Shown: piece by piece, positions 6,334 through 14,021 of the stretch
Layout of the letters: each line of letters starts with the position of its first letter
Position numbering within the stretch: position 1 is the stretch's first letter
From: a virus
Length of the DNA stretch: 20,107 nucleotides
Strand: one strand, 5' to 3'
IMG/VR virus record: IMGVR_UViG_3300003321_000092
Span: 1 to 20,107 of that record
The notes under the pieces: generated by a model
What the model was told of the DNA's origin: nothing
Seen by the model: only the letters and a program-made list of their open reading frames with translations
Database searches by the model: none
Made by a program: the position numbers and the translations under genes

Positions 6334-7680
6334 TTATGCCGCCTTCAATCCGAATGCCTTCGGGCCCTTGGTCTTGAACAGCTTCGCCAGGAGAACCTCG
6401 AACTCCCTCTGGGCCCCCGACACGTTGACGTTCACGTTCACGTCCCTCGGCTGGTCCTTGATCTGACGGGCCGTCTCCGCCCCCGCGACCGCGTTCGCGT
6501 TCTTCCGGATCTGCGCCGATAGCGCGTTCACGTCTGCGATGCCCTTCTTACCACCGGCGAGGAGCTCGTCGGCGGTCCCCAGGGATCCGAGTCCCCCGTT
6601 CACCAACTGCGTCAGCAAGTCGTCCGACAGTCCCGCCTTTGACAGCGCAGCGAGGTCCTTCTTCAAGTGGATGGTGTCCTGCAGCTGCTTCTTCAAGTTG
6701 TCGACCAGCGTGGTGCCCTTGTAGATCATCAAGGACGAGTCCAGCCCACCCTGCAGCTTCGGGCCCAAGCTTTCGGCGATGCTCTTCGCCACCTGTGAGT
6801 ACTTGTCGGCGATGTCCTGGAAGGACCGGAGCTTGTCCTTCAGGGCCTGCGCTACCTTGTCGATGGCGGCCCCAGCCCCACCACCGCCGCCGCCGGCCTT
6901 CGTCTTGAACAGACCGGATTCGTCCATGGCCCGCTGCATGTAGCCCGGCGTGCCCTGGTCGTATACCTGGGACGAAATGGCGGCAGCGTCAGCCGCGGTG
7001 AACGTCGCATCCCCGCCGGGGTTCTCGTCCGGGGCCTGGAACAGCGAAGCCTCATGGGCCGCAGCCAGAATCGCCGCTGTCCGCTGTGCCTGCGCCGCGA
7101 GTTCGGCCTGAGCCGCAGCGGCGGTGTGGGACCAACCCGCGTTCGTGCGAAGCTTGTCCGTCACCCCGTCCAATGCGGAACCGAGGAAGCCCAGGTGGCC
7201 TGGGACCTTCTGCACCATGCCGTCGAGGATCGACAACTGTGCCGCGGCCGGTTTGAATCCGTCCTGTTGCAGGTTGGCCCAGCCCGTCTTGTTGTTCGTG
7301 GCGGCCACGGTCACCAGGGCCGCGGTGGCGGCGAGCCCGATCAGGCCCGCCCGCAACGCACCGATACCCGCCAGGGCCGAGGACGCGGCCGGTTTGATCC
7401 GGAAGTACGCCCCCGCCAGGTCACCCGCAGACATCGCCGCCAGGGACATCGCTTGCGCCTGCGCGGGCAACTGGGACGACAGCATCAGTGACGCGGACGC
7501 CAACTCCCGGACACCATGCGCTGCGACCATGTTCTGGTAGTTGTGCTTGTTCGTGGCCGCGGTCGCCGCCTCCAGGTCCTTCTCGACTGCCCTGGACGAC
7601 TGCGAGACCTGTTGCGTCCCCGACACGAACCTGCCCGTGTCTGCGACGAACTCCAGGGTGACAATCCCGTTACCGGCCAC
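6334..7680 (-). CDS. Tape measure protein
   Basis: The 448-aa protein is rich in Ala, Leu and Lys helices. It has a hydrophobic stretch around residues 75-125 (including LRAGLIGLAATAALVTVAA) and a glycine linker (AGGGGGGAG, about residue 270). It occupies the canonical place after the chaperones and before the minor tail proteins. Tape measures set siphovirus tail length at roughly 1.5 A per residue, so a tail of about 65-70 nm is expected, which is short. The N-terminus VTLEFVADTGRFVSGTQQVSQ is a common start motif of this family. The start is GTG 7680, overlapping the upstream gene by 11 bases. No lysozyme or peptidase insert is visible. Confidence 0.85.
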   Translation of the reverse strand: MAGNGIVTLEFVADTGRFVSGTQQVSQSSRAVEKDLEAATAATNKHNYQNMVAAHGVRELASASLMLSSQLPAQAQAMSLAAMSAGDLAGAYFRIKPAASSALAGIGALRAGLIGLAATAALVTVAATNNKTGWANLQQDGFKPAAAQLSILDGMVQKVPGHLGFLGSALDGVTDKLRTNAGWSHTAAAAQAELAAQAQRTAAILAAAHEASLFQAPDENPGGDATFTAADAAAISSQVYDQGTPGYMQRAMDESGLFKTKAGGGGGGAGAAIDKVAQALKDKLRSFQDIADKYSQVAKSIAESLGPKLQGGLDSSLMIYKGTTLVDNLKKQLQDTIHLKKDLAALSKAGLSDDLLTQLVNGGLGSLGTADELLAGGKKGIADVNALSAQIRKNANAVAGAETARQIKDQPRDVNVNVNVSGAQREFEVLLAKLFKTKGPKAFGLKAA

Positions 7681-8152
7681 CGATGTGCACCACCAAACCG
7701 GTCTTCTGCGCCACGCGGAACATGGCGTCGCCCATCATCTGCATCACCTCGGGCCGCTTGGCCTCGAACGCCGGGTACATGATCCGTCCGGTTTTGATGT
7801 ACGGGCGGACCGCGAAGTGCCGGGCCGTACGGGCCTTCCGGGCGCGGTAGTGGATGTTGCCGGTACGGGCCCGGCCCACGGTGCCGCCGTAGTCCACGAA
7901 CCCCGCGTAGGGCACTCGCGTGTTGTTGCCCTCCCGCACACCCGCGCCCCGCGCGGTGGCGTAGGCCCGAATGGACGCCTCGAGCTTTCCCGTGTTCTTG
8001 TACTTGTGTGGGACTCGACGACGCGCCTCCACGACCACGATCTCGGCCGCAGCCTTCATCTCGGTCCGCAGCGCCTTCGGCGCCTCCGCATCCAACGCCT
8101 TCATCGACGCGAGGAACTCCCGCATCCCCGTCACACCAACAGCGCCGGCCAT
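7670..8152 (-). CDS. HK97-gp10-like neck/tail-completion protein
   Basis: The 160-aa protein has the hallmark of the HK97 gp10 family: an N-terminal helix (MREFLASMKALDAEAPKALRTEMKAAAEIVVVEARRRVP), then SIRAYATARGAGV, then VPYAGFVDYGG and a C-terminal RPYIKTGRIMYPAFEAKRPEV. Such proteins act at the head-tail joint. The start ATG 8152 overlaps the preceding stop as TGATG. Its position is odd: the gene normally sits between connector and tail tube, but here it follows the tail chaperones and precedes the tape measure. Confidence 0.8.
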   Translation of the reverse strand: MAGAVGVTGMREFLASMKALDAEAPKALRTEMKAAAEIVVVEARRRVPHKYKNTGKLEASIRAYATARGAGVREGNNTRVPYAGFVDYGGTVGRARTGNIHYRARKARTARHFAVRPYIKTGRIMYPAFEAKRPEVMQMMGDAMFRVAQKTGLVVHIGGR

Positions 8153-8340
8153 CAGCGCCTCGCCTCGTCCTGCATGCCCTTCGCGGTCAGATAGGCGGAC
8201 CACCGCACATATTCCATGTGGCTCATGTCCTCTACCTCCCCGACCGTCATGTGGAGCTTCTCCGCGAGCATGAACTTGAAGACGTCTACGTCAGATTCCA
8301 TCCCGTGGACCGCGTAGATCATCTGACGCTGGATCGCTTT
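8152..8340 (-). CDS. Tail assembly chaperone, frameshifted C-terminal part (T)
   Basis: This 62-codon frame (KAIQRQMIYAVHGMESD through EYVRWSAYLTAKGMQDEARR) overlaps the end of the upstream chaperone by about 50 bases and lacks its own good ribosome site. The layout is the classic G/GT pair of siphoviruses, where ribosomal frameshifting makes a longer fusion. The shift needed is +1 (equivalently -2), and the A4 run at 8338-8341 (CAG AAA AGC) is the best slip site. The fusion would be about 135 aa. An internal ATG at 8322 is a less likely independent start. The family's role is to hold the tape measure and tail tube during assembly. Confidence 0.65.
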   Translation of the reverse strand, partial: KAIQRQMIYAVHGMESDVDVFKFMLAEKLHMTVGEVEDMSHMEYVRWSAYLTAKGMQDEARR

Positions 8341-8560
8341 TCTGGTCCCCGTAACCGGAGGCCTCCTGACACGCACGCACAATTGCCAGCGCCGCCTGCA
8401 GCGGCTGGTCCAGCAACCACGGGTCGACCTGCTCGTAGGGCATGTCGCAGGAGAACGCGACCAGCGCACAGTTGATGTCCGGGAACTCGCCCAGCTTCGC
8501 GGACTCCCGCAGCGTGATACTGCGGGGCTCCACGTCCTTACCGTTGACCGTTACGTTCAC
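8291..8560 (-). CDS. Tail assembly chaperone (G)
   Basis: The 89-aa protein begins VNVTVNGKDVEPRSITL and contains FPDINCALVAFSCDMPYEQVDPWLLDQPLQAALAIV. It starts at GTG 8560 behind AGGGGGGCAGAA, a strong ribosome site. Position directly after the tail tube and before the tape measure, with an overlapping out-of-frame extension, is what identifies it; sequence conservation in this family is low. The last 15 or so codons (KSDPASDDLRGPRDGI) lie in the overlap and are replaced in the predicted frameshift product. Confidence 0.72.
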   Translation of the reverse strand: MNVTVNGKDVEPRSITLRESAKLGEFPDINCALVAFSCDMPYEQVDPWLLDQPLQAALAIVRACQEASGYGDQKSDPASDDLRGPRDGI

Positions 8561-8580
8561 TTCTGCCCCCCTGTAGCGGT

Positions 8581-8985
8581 TTAGTAGACGCCGGTGGTGA
8601 TGGCGCCCGTGACCTTGAACTCGGCGACGAACGACACCAGACCGGCCACCGGAGAAGACTCCTGGTAGTTGTCCAGCACGACAGTGCCGGAATGCTTGAC
8701 GTTGCCCGCGGTCGGACCCTCGGGGCCCCACACGAACGCCACACCCGTGCTGTTGCCAACGAGGGCCTGGATGACGGTGTGCGAACCAACCAGGGCCGTT
8801 TTGTCCCACAACCCGTTCACGGTCATCTTCGCGTCGATCAGAGCCGCGACGTAGGTGTGGTTCGTCGCGCCGTACGTGGTGGTGTCGAGCACGTCGTTGT
8901 TCTGCTCGAACATCACCGAAGTCACGTAAGGACTGATGTCCTTAGCGTTGATGGTCAGCTGAGAAGCCTTACCGGCGGTGGGCAT
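8581..8985 (-). CDS. Major tail (tube) protein
   Basis: The 134-aa protein has a beta-sandwich pattern and the tail-tube segment MFEQNNDVLDTTTYGATNHTYVAALIDAKMTVNGLWD (about residues 25-61), recognisable in many siphovirus tube proteins. It is short for the family. The start ATG 8985 follows AGGAGG at ideal spacing, the best ribosome site in the tail block, as expected for the most abundant tail protein. Confidence 0.82.
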   Translation of the reverse strand: MPTAGKASQLTINAKDISPYVTSVMFEQNNDVLDTTTYGATNHTYVAALIDAKMTVNGLWDKTALVGSHTVIQALVGNSTGVAFVWGPEGPTAGNVKHSGTVVLDNYQESSPVAGLVSFVAEFKVTGAITTGVY

Positions 8986-8994
8986 CAGTACCTC

Positions 8995-9348
8995 CTAGAA
9001 GTTGACGGGGATGGCAATCAAGGAACAGGTGACGGTCGAGGTGACCGAGTGCGTGACCGTGATCAGGCCGGTGGTCCCGTCAGCGATCTGGTTGGCCCTG
9101 GGGAGCCAGAAGTACTGGGTGGTGCCGTTCGTCACCGACTTCGACACGGTGGTCTTCGTGGTGCCCCACGGGTCGGTGTAACCGGTCGTGGAAATGGTCA
9201 CCGTGTCCGGCGACGCGTTGCCGTTGATGACCACCAGCACCAGCTGGTAGGCGTTGTTCGGGGCGATCGTGTCCGACGCCGCAACCGCGGTGGTGGTGAT
9301 GACGTTCCCCGTCAGTGCGGTGAGCACCTGGGGCGACAGCAGTGCCAT
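8995..9348 (-). CDS. Beta-rich structural protein, 117 aa
   Basis: The 117-aa protein is Thr/Val-rich and beta-stranded (VITTTAVAASDTIAPNNAYQ, then TVTISTTGYTDPWGTTKTTV) with no helix of note. It starts at ATG 9348 behind GAGGAGGCTAGCC. It sits between the tail terminator and the tail tube, where some phages encode a decoration or secondary tube protein. The strong ribosome site suggests high expression. It resembles the 132-aa head protein at 12286-12684 in composition only. Family unknown. Confidence 0.62.
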   Translation of the reverse strand: MALLSPQVLTALTGNVITTTAVAASDTIAPNNAYQLVLVVINGNASPDTVTISTTGYTDPWGTTKTTVSKSVTNGTTQYFWLPRANQIADGTTGLITVTHSVTSTVTCSLIAIPVNF

Positions 9349-9359
9349 GGCTAGCCTCC

Positions 9360-9752
9360 TCAGGCCGCAACTTGCAGGGTGAATTTGACGGCGGAGTAGT
9401 CCACCCCGCCCATGCCGACCGTGACGAACTCGGCCGTGGTGCAGCGGACACACATCGTGGTGATCGCCTCAACGGAGGCCTTGAACACCGTCCCGTCCGC
9501 GTACGTCGCCAGAGCGTCACGGACGTCCTGGTCGATCTGAGTGCCTGTCACCACGTACATGGGGATCGTGAACGAATCCACCCCACGCGCGTACGTCGTG
9601 TCGTACTCGATGGAGTCCGGCACGCCGAGGAACACACACGGCGTCACCATGCTGGCGACCGGATAGTCGTACACGTTGTAACCCAGCGCCGGGTACCCGT
9701 TCAGCGCGGTCCCTAGGGCGTCCATGACGTCGCCCAGCTTCTTCGCGGTCAC
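9360..9752 (-). CDS. Tail terminator-like protein
   Basis: The 130-aa protein begins VTAKKLGDVMDALGTALNGYPALGYNVYDYP, followed by TPCVFLGVP and FTIPMYVVTGTQIDQDVRDALATYADG. This alternation of helix-strand-strand-helix is typical of tail-terminator or neck proteins that cap the tube. Its place just after the connector agrees. The GTG at 9752 overlaps the connector stop as GTGA. Confidence 0.72.
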   Translation of the reverse strand: MTAKKLGDVMDALGTALNGYPALGYNVYDYPVASMVTPCVFLGVPDSIEYDTTYARGVDSFTIPMYVVTGTQIDQDVRDALATYADGTVFKASVEAITTMCVRCTTAEFVTVGMGGVDYSAVKFTLQVAA

Positions 9753-10384
9753 ACCGCACCCCACCAACGGATGTAGGGCTGCACCAGGGCCTGCACATCG
9801 GCGTCGAGCTTCGCCAGCAGCCGCATCTCGTTGCCCAACTCGGGGGAGCCGGCGATACCCGCCCACGACTCCCGCCGTTGGAACACCCGCGCGGCCTGGA
9901 TCAACGTGGCCTGCTTGATCGCCGTCGGGACCGCGGACCAACCCCAGTTACCGGTAACCGATACATATCTTGCGTTGGGTGAACTGATCGACACCCACAC
10001 GCTCGAGGTCGGCCGCATCACCATGTGCGTCCACGGCGACCCGTCCGCCGCGGCGTTCCACGGGTACAGGTCGAAGTCCGTGTTCAACACCAGCGTCCCC
10101 GCATACGTGGCGTCGAATTGCGTGTCCGCCGTGACCACCAACCCGACCGTGGTCTGCAGGTCATCGATCGGGACCGCGTCCCGGCCCTCGATCAGCAGAC
10201 CGTCGAAGTCGTACAGCCGTGCGACCGCAGACCCGGTGAGGCCGAAGTGCCGGTTGCAGGCCTGGTCGACCTGCCGGGACGCCGCGGTGATGGCGAACCC
10301 CAATGCGGTGTCGTCCGAGGACGTGGCGGTGCGCAACTGGGCTTTGAGTTCGGAGAGACTGCAGTAATCGGTAACGAAGCTCAC
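9749..10384 (-). CDS. Head-tail connector (gp6-like adaptor)
   Basis: The 211-aa protein has the adaptor N-terminus (YCSLSELKAQL, then ALGFAITAASRQVDQACNRHFG, about residues 7-48), a central beta part and a final helical segment (AIKQATLIQAARVFQRRESW). This is the head-tail connector family related to HK97 gp6 / SPP1 gp15, forming a ring beneath the portal. The start GTG 10384 overlaps the upstream stop as GTGA. The C-terminal tail (VQPYIRWWGAV) is typical of actinophage versions. Confidence 0.82.
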   Translation of the reverse strand: MSFVTDYCSLSELKAQLRTATSSDDTALGFAITAASRQVDQACNRHFGLTGSAVARLYDFDGLLIEGRDAVPIDDLQTTVGLVVTADTQFDATYAGTLVLNTDFDLYPWNAAADGSPWTHMVMRPTSSVWVSISSPNARYVSVTGNWGWSAVPTAIKQATLIQAARVFQRRESWAGIAGSPELGNEMRLLAKLDADVQALVQPYIRWWGAV

Positions 10385-10581
10385 CGCGAGTCCCCCTCGA
10401 TCATCTTGTGCTTACGGTCATGATCGATCTGCCAGTCCACCGCGTTCGCCAACGTCGCCTCGATGCGGGCGAGCGGCCCCGCAACGTGACCGTTGGTTTG
10501 CTGCACGGCGACAGCCGCCCCCCGCCACGCCGCCAGAGCGGCGATCGTGGGGGGGACAGCTGCCACCAGTGCGACCCACAT
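10381..10581 (-). CDS. Small membrane-anchored protein inside the head block
   Basis: The 66-aa protein has an N-terminal hydrophobic helix (about residues 2-26, MWVALVAAVPPTIAALAAWRGAAVAV). It is followed by an amphipathic helix and a charged tail (IDHDRKHKMIEGDSR). The ATG at 10581 is three bases after the capsid stop, and its stop overlaps the connector start. The topology is like a one-helix holin or antiholin, but the location between capsid and connector is not a lysis site. Function not assigned. Confidence 0.7.
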   Translation of the reverse strand: MWVALVAAVPPTIAALAAWRGAAVAVQQTNGHVAGPLARIEATLANAVDWQIDHDRKHKMIEGDSR

Positions 10582-10584
10582 ATG

Positions 10585-11745
10585 TCAGGCCGCGTGGAGC
10601 AGGGAGCCGGCGTTGACGTTCTGGACCACGGAGTCGAAGCGGCCCCAGGCGAAGTAGCCCACCTGGCGGTTCTCCGCGTACTTCTCCATCAGGGTGACCA
10701 GGCCGACGTCCTTCACGGTGCGGACGATGAACGCCTGACGCAGGTCCCCGAAGAACCCGAACGAGTTACCGCTGGCGGGAGCCGGGCAGGCCTGGTCGAT
10801 GATGACCGGGAAGCCGAGCAGGGTCAGACCGGTCAGCGACGCCGACGCGTTCATGCCGTAGTCCCACAGCAGCGGACGGTTGGTGGTGTCCTTCATCTGC
10901 CGGATGATCTTCAGCACCGCGTCGGAGAACACCCAGACCGCGTTGGCCCGGTACGCCGGGTCAACGTCGTGGACCATCGCCACCAGGTCGTTGTACGTCG
11001 GCGTGGTGTTCGAGGACCACGCGGTGCCCTGCGCGATGCCACCAGCAGCCGACAGCAGACCGGTCGGCTCACCCGCGCCGGTGCCGTTCACCAGGTCGGT
11101 CGCCAGCTTCCGGGCGATCCGCTCGGCGAGCTTCCGGCCGATGAACCCGGCCAGGTCGAACGCGGAGTCCTGCAGCAACTCGTACGGAACCTTCAACGCG
11201 GCGTTGCCGGTGCCGTTGGAGGTGTACACGTACGCACCGAGCATCTTCGTTCCGAACGTCAGGTCCGCACCGGACGGCAGCGAAGCCGACTCCGCGGTGA
11301 TCGCGCCCAAGTTGCTGGTGTCGTCGTTCGTCGGCCACGGCAGCGGCTGACCGGAGTCGGTGCTGATGCTGTCGGAGCCGCTCTGCACGCCACCGAAAGC
11401 CTTCAGGCGCTCAATGATGGTCTGACGGAAACCCTCCGGGACCAGGAACCCACCGGCGGCGGCAGTGCCCTCGCCCTGTGCACGCTGCAGGTCGCTGTTT
11501 GCCTTGCCGGTGCGCAGGTACGCGTCGAACGCCAGATCCTCACCCGAGCGCTCGATCTGACCCACCGGCAGAACCGCGGGGGCCTGAACGGTCATGTAGG
11601 CGGCGTGACGGGCCTTCAGAGCCTCCTGGGAAGCCATGCGCTGCAGGTCCTTCTCCAGTCCCTCGTACTCGTTCTGCATCTCCTCAGAGATGCTGTCCTC
11701 GGCGGCAATGGCGCTCATCCGAGAGACGATTGCGTCTCGATTCAC
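10585..11745 (-). CDS. Major capsid protein (HK97 fold)
   Basis: The 386-aa protein begins with a charged helical scaffold-like region (ISEEMQNEYEGLEKDLQRMASQEALKARH, about residues 19-47). The HK97 fold follows: GGFLVPEGFRQTIIERLKAF (N-arm/E-loop region), the spine helix DLAGFIGRKLAERIARKLATDLVNGTGAGEPTGLL, and the A-domain (WVFSDAVLKIIRQMKDTTNRPLLW, GFPVIIDQACP). The N-terminal delta domain should be removed by the protease encoded upstream. The start GTG 11745 lies behind GGAGAGGGAAGG and overlaps the protease stop as GTGA. The protein is the expected length for the family. Confidence 0.93.
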   Translation of the reverse strand: MNRDAIVSRMSAIAAEDSISEEMQNEYEGLEKDLQRMASQEALKARHAAYMTVQAPAVLPVGQIERSGEDLAFDAYLRTGKANSDLQRAQGEGTAAAGGFLVPEGFRQTIIERLKAFGGVQSGSDSISTDSGQPLPWPTNDDTSNLGAITAESASLPSGADLTFGTKMLGAYVYTSNGTGNAALKVPYELLQDSAFDLAGFIGRKLAERIARKLATDLVNGTGAGEPTGLLSAAGGIAQGTAWSSNTTPTYNDLVAMVHDVDPAYRANAVWVFSDAVLKIIRQMKDTTNRPLLWDYGMNASASLTGLTLLGFPVIIDQACPAPASGNSFGFFGDLRQAFIVRTVKDVGLVTLMEKYAENRQVGYFAWGRFDSVVQNVNAGSLLHAA

Positions 11746-12284
11746 TTACCTTCCCTCTCCATGAGCACCCGGTGCCTAGCCCGGATCAGTTGCTCACGCA
11801 CCGACTGGTGCGCGGCCTCACGTGCAATGGCCCCCGCGTAGGCGGGCCTGCCAACGACGCTGATCTCCCTCAGCGCCGCGAACTTCTGGTGCACCACACG
11901 CCCCCCGGCCCGGACCATCCGGCCGATGGTTGCCGTGAACGACGCCCCCCGGTAGCGGCCGGACTCGACCCCGCGCCGGACCTCACGACCCAGGTCGCTG
12001 TCCAGGTCGATCTCGTACGCCAGGCCCTTCTCGTCAAGGGACAGCCGGACCGACCCGTCATCGGTCGAACCCAGCCGGCGCGACGGGTCATGATCCACGG
12101 TCGCGACCACGCTGGACAGATCAAGCCCGTCCAAGGCCCCGCGCTCGACCTCCTCCGCGCCGGCCGGGAGCACCTCACCGAGCAACTCGACCGGGCCCTG
12201 CGTCGGCTCGTTGTAAACGACCGCATAGCCCTTCAGGACGTCCCCCTCAAGGGACGCCCGCGAGAAGTCGGCGTAGAACTTCAA
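11742..12284 (-). CDS. Prohead protease (peptidase S78)
   Basis: The 180-aa protein has the S78 core: KGYAVVYNEP near the start, VDHDPSRRLG with catalytic H65, and RYRGASFTATIG with catalytic S115, then REISVVGRPAYAGA. It cleaves the capsid scaffold domain during head maturation. The start is TTG 12284, just past the preceding stop; no in-frame ATG precedes MKFYADF with a better site. It overlaps the capsid gene by four bases. Confidence 0.9.
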   Translation of the reverse strand: MKFYADFSRASLEGDVLKGYAVVYNEPTQGPVELLGEVLPAGAEEVERGALDGLDLSSVVATVDHDPSRRLGSTDDGSVRLSLDEKGLAYEIDLDSDLGREVRRGVESGRYRGASFTATIGRMVRAGGRVVHQKFAALREISVVGRPAYAGAIAREAAHQSVREQLIRARHRVLMEREGK

Positions 12285-12285
12285 C

Positions 12286-12684
12286 TCAGACCATCGCCGG
12301 GGGCACAGCGACGACGTGGACCGAGTTCAGGGCACCGGTGGTGACACCGGTCGACACGATCTGCACCTTGATGAACGGACGCCCGGTCGCGGTGATGAAC
12401 GTGGCAGTCTTCGTGGTGTTCGCCGCGGAGGTGGCCGACAGGGTGCCCGAGAACAGGGTCGCGGCGCTGTAGGCGCCACCGGAGGTGGTCGCGTCGGTCA
12501 CGGAGCAGGTGTACGAACCGTCGGTGTAGGTGCCGACGGAGTGGACGATGAACAGCCGAGTACCCGGCGGGTAGGCGGTCGTGTCGATCGCCGAGGACGT
12601 GGTGGTCGTGCTGGACGCGATCGACACCGGGCCCAGGGCGCGGGTCGTGGTGAGCCTCGCGTCAACGTCACCGCGGACGGTCAT
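12286..12684 (-). CDS. Beta-rich head protein, 132 aa
   Basis: The 132-aa protein is rich in Thr, Ser and Ala (IASSTTTTSSAIDTTAYPPG, then SYTCSVTDATTSGGAY) with predicted beta strands only. It starts at ATG 12684 behind GGAGGTACTAA and overlaps the portal stop as ATGA. It lies between portal and protease, where other actinophages may carry a decoration or MuF-type gene. No MuF motif is present here. Head decoration is the likeliest role, but it is inferred. Confidence 0.62.
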   Translation of the reverse strand: MTVRGDVDARLTTTRALGPVSIASSTTTTSSAIDTTAYPPGTRLFIVHSVGTYTDGSYTCSVTDATTSGGAYSAATLFSGTLSATSAANTTKTATFITATGRPFIKVQIVSTGVTTGALNSVHVVAVPPAMV

Positions 12685-13958
12685 TTAGTACCTCCAGTTG
12701 AATCCCCTGCATTTGCCGCAGGGTCGGTTGGTTTGAAGCCCGCGGGAGCCGGCTTCAGGCCCACGGCAACGCCGGGGGTGTCAGAGGGGACGGGCGTGTC
12801 CAAGGGCGCACCCTCGACGGCCTGGTCCTTGTTCGCGTAGTACTCGGCCTGAGCGAGGGTCAGCTTCAGCTGCGCCTGGTCCTGCGGGGTGCCGCGGAGG
12901 AACGCCGAGTAGTCGGTGTAGGCCCGCTTGCTGGTTGGGGTGAGCACCGCGTGGGTGAGCTTGTCCTCGACCCGCTTCGTGTACGCCCCGAACGTGTACT
13001 TCGCCATCCCGGTGTCCAGCTGCGCGATACCGGACCCCCACGTCGACGCGCCGTCCTCCGCCAGAAGGACCTTGGGGATGCCCCACGCCCGGGCGACCTC
13101 CTCGACCTGGAACTGGCGCGACTCGAGGAACTGGCCGTCGACGGCGTTCATCGTCCACGGCGCGAACGTCAACGCCGCGTTCACCACCGCCAGGTCACCG
13201 GCGTTGTCAGAGCCGGCCAGGTTCGCCTTCAACCCGGCCTTGATCTGCTTCCCCTGCTCCGGGGTGATACCGGGCGCCGACACGATGCCGCCGAGGAGCA
13301 TCCCATTCTTGAACGACCGGGCTGCGGCCTTGTCACCGGACAGGCCGGTGCCGATCGGGTTCCGCAACATCCAAATGGGCGAGTAGCCCTTCAACAAATC
13401 GCCGGACAGGCCACGGATGTGGATGATGTCGCCCTCGTAGTACACGAACGACATCCCAGCCTGCGCAATCGGCGACTGCTGCGGGATCGAGATCGTGTAC
13501 TGGCGACGACCCTCCCACCAGCGCACCGTCACCATCGAGGGGTGAACCGGGAACAGGCACGCCAACTGGCCCGCGCCGTTATACAGGCGCAACAAGTAGG
13601 CGTTCCCGTGCAAAGCCAGGTGTAAATAGATCGTTTCGCGCCACTCGTAGGGGGTGAACCACTCCCCACCGGGCTCGTCAAGGATCGACTCCACCCGCGA
13701 CGGGATTTCCTCGCCCTGCGGCTCCTTGCCCCGGTACGCGTACAACGGCAGCTGCGCCAGGCCCGCGATGATGCTCACGGCCCGCCACACAGCCGTCGAG
13801 CCCATAGCCGAAGACTCGTTCACCGCCACGTCGGAGTCATTCACCCCGGACCAGCCGAGGAACTCCGCCAGGGCAGCGTCACCAGAGGTGAACGACGGCC
13901 CAGAGGAGCCACGCTCAACCACGTCAGGGGTACGCCGCCACCAAGCCATCAATGGCAT
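12681..13958 (-). CDS. Portal protein (HK97 family)
   Basis: The 425-aa protein has the HK97 portal landmarks: AVWRAVSIIAGLAQLPLYAYR (about 56-76), the ETIYLHLALHGNAYLLRL helix, DIIHIRGLSGDLLKGYSPI and the stem/crown helices (VEEVARAWGIPKVLLAEDG, then AQLDTGMAKYTFGAYTKRVEDKLTHAVL). A Pro-rich tail ends the protein. The 12-mer portal forms the DNA entry vertex. The ATG at 13958 has no good ribosome site, and a weakly spaced TTGACA lies about 50 bases upstream, so the start of late transcription is unclear. It is encoded divergently from the terminase. Confidence 0.93.
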   Translation of the reverse strand: MPLMAWWRRTPDVVERGSSGPSFTSGDAALAEFLGWSGVNDSDVAVNESSAMGSTAVWRAVSIIAGLAQLPLYAYRGKEPQGEEIPSRVESILDEPGGEWFTPYEWRETIYLHLALHGNAYLLRLYNGAGQLACLFPVHPSMVTVRWWEGRRQYTISIPQQSPIAQAGMSFVYYEGDIIHIRGLSGDLLKGYSPIWMLRNPIGTGLSGDKAAARSFKNGMLLGGIVSAPGITPEQGKQIKAGLKANLAGSDNAGDLAVVNAALTFAPWTMNAVDGQFLESRQFQVEEVARAWGIPKVLLAEDGASTWGSGIAQLDTGMAKYTFGAYTKRVEDKLTHAVLTPTSKRAYTDYSAFLRGTPQDQAQLKLTLAQAEYYANKDQAVEGAPLDTPVPSDTPGVAVGLKPAPAGFKPTDPAANAGDSTGGTK

Positions 13959-14021
13959 TATGGCACGGAGTGCAGAATCTTGCTCTGGCGCTATCGTACC
14001 GGGGCTGTCAAGGGGGCAGGC

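Noticed and set aside
10408-11841. Long open frame on the plus strand (477 codons), opposite the capsid gene
   Set aside because: It lies opposite an unmistakable HK97 capsid protein and shows no domain; the frame is a GC-bias artefact.
13959-14021. TTGACA box between portal and terminase as a late promoter
   Set aside because: The only -10-like hexamer (TACGAT) is 7 bases away instead of 16-18, so the pair is not a usable promoter as read; the late promoter remains unlocated.
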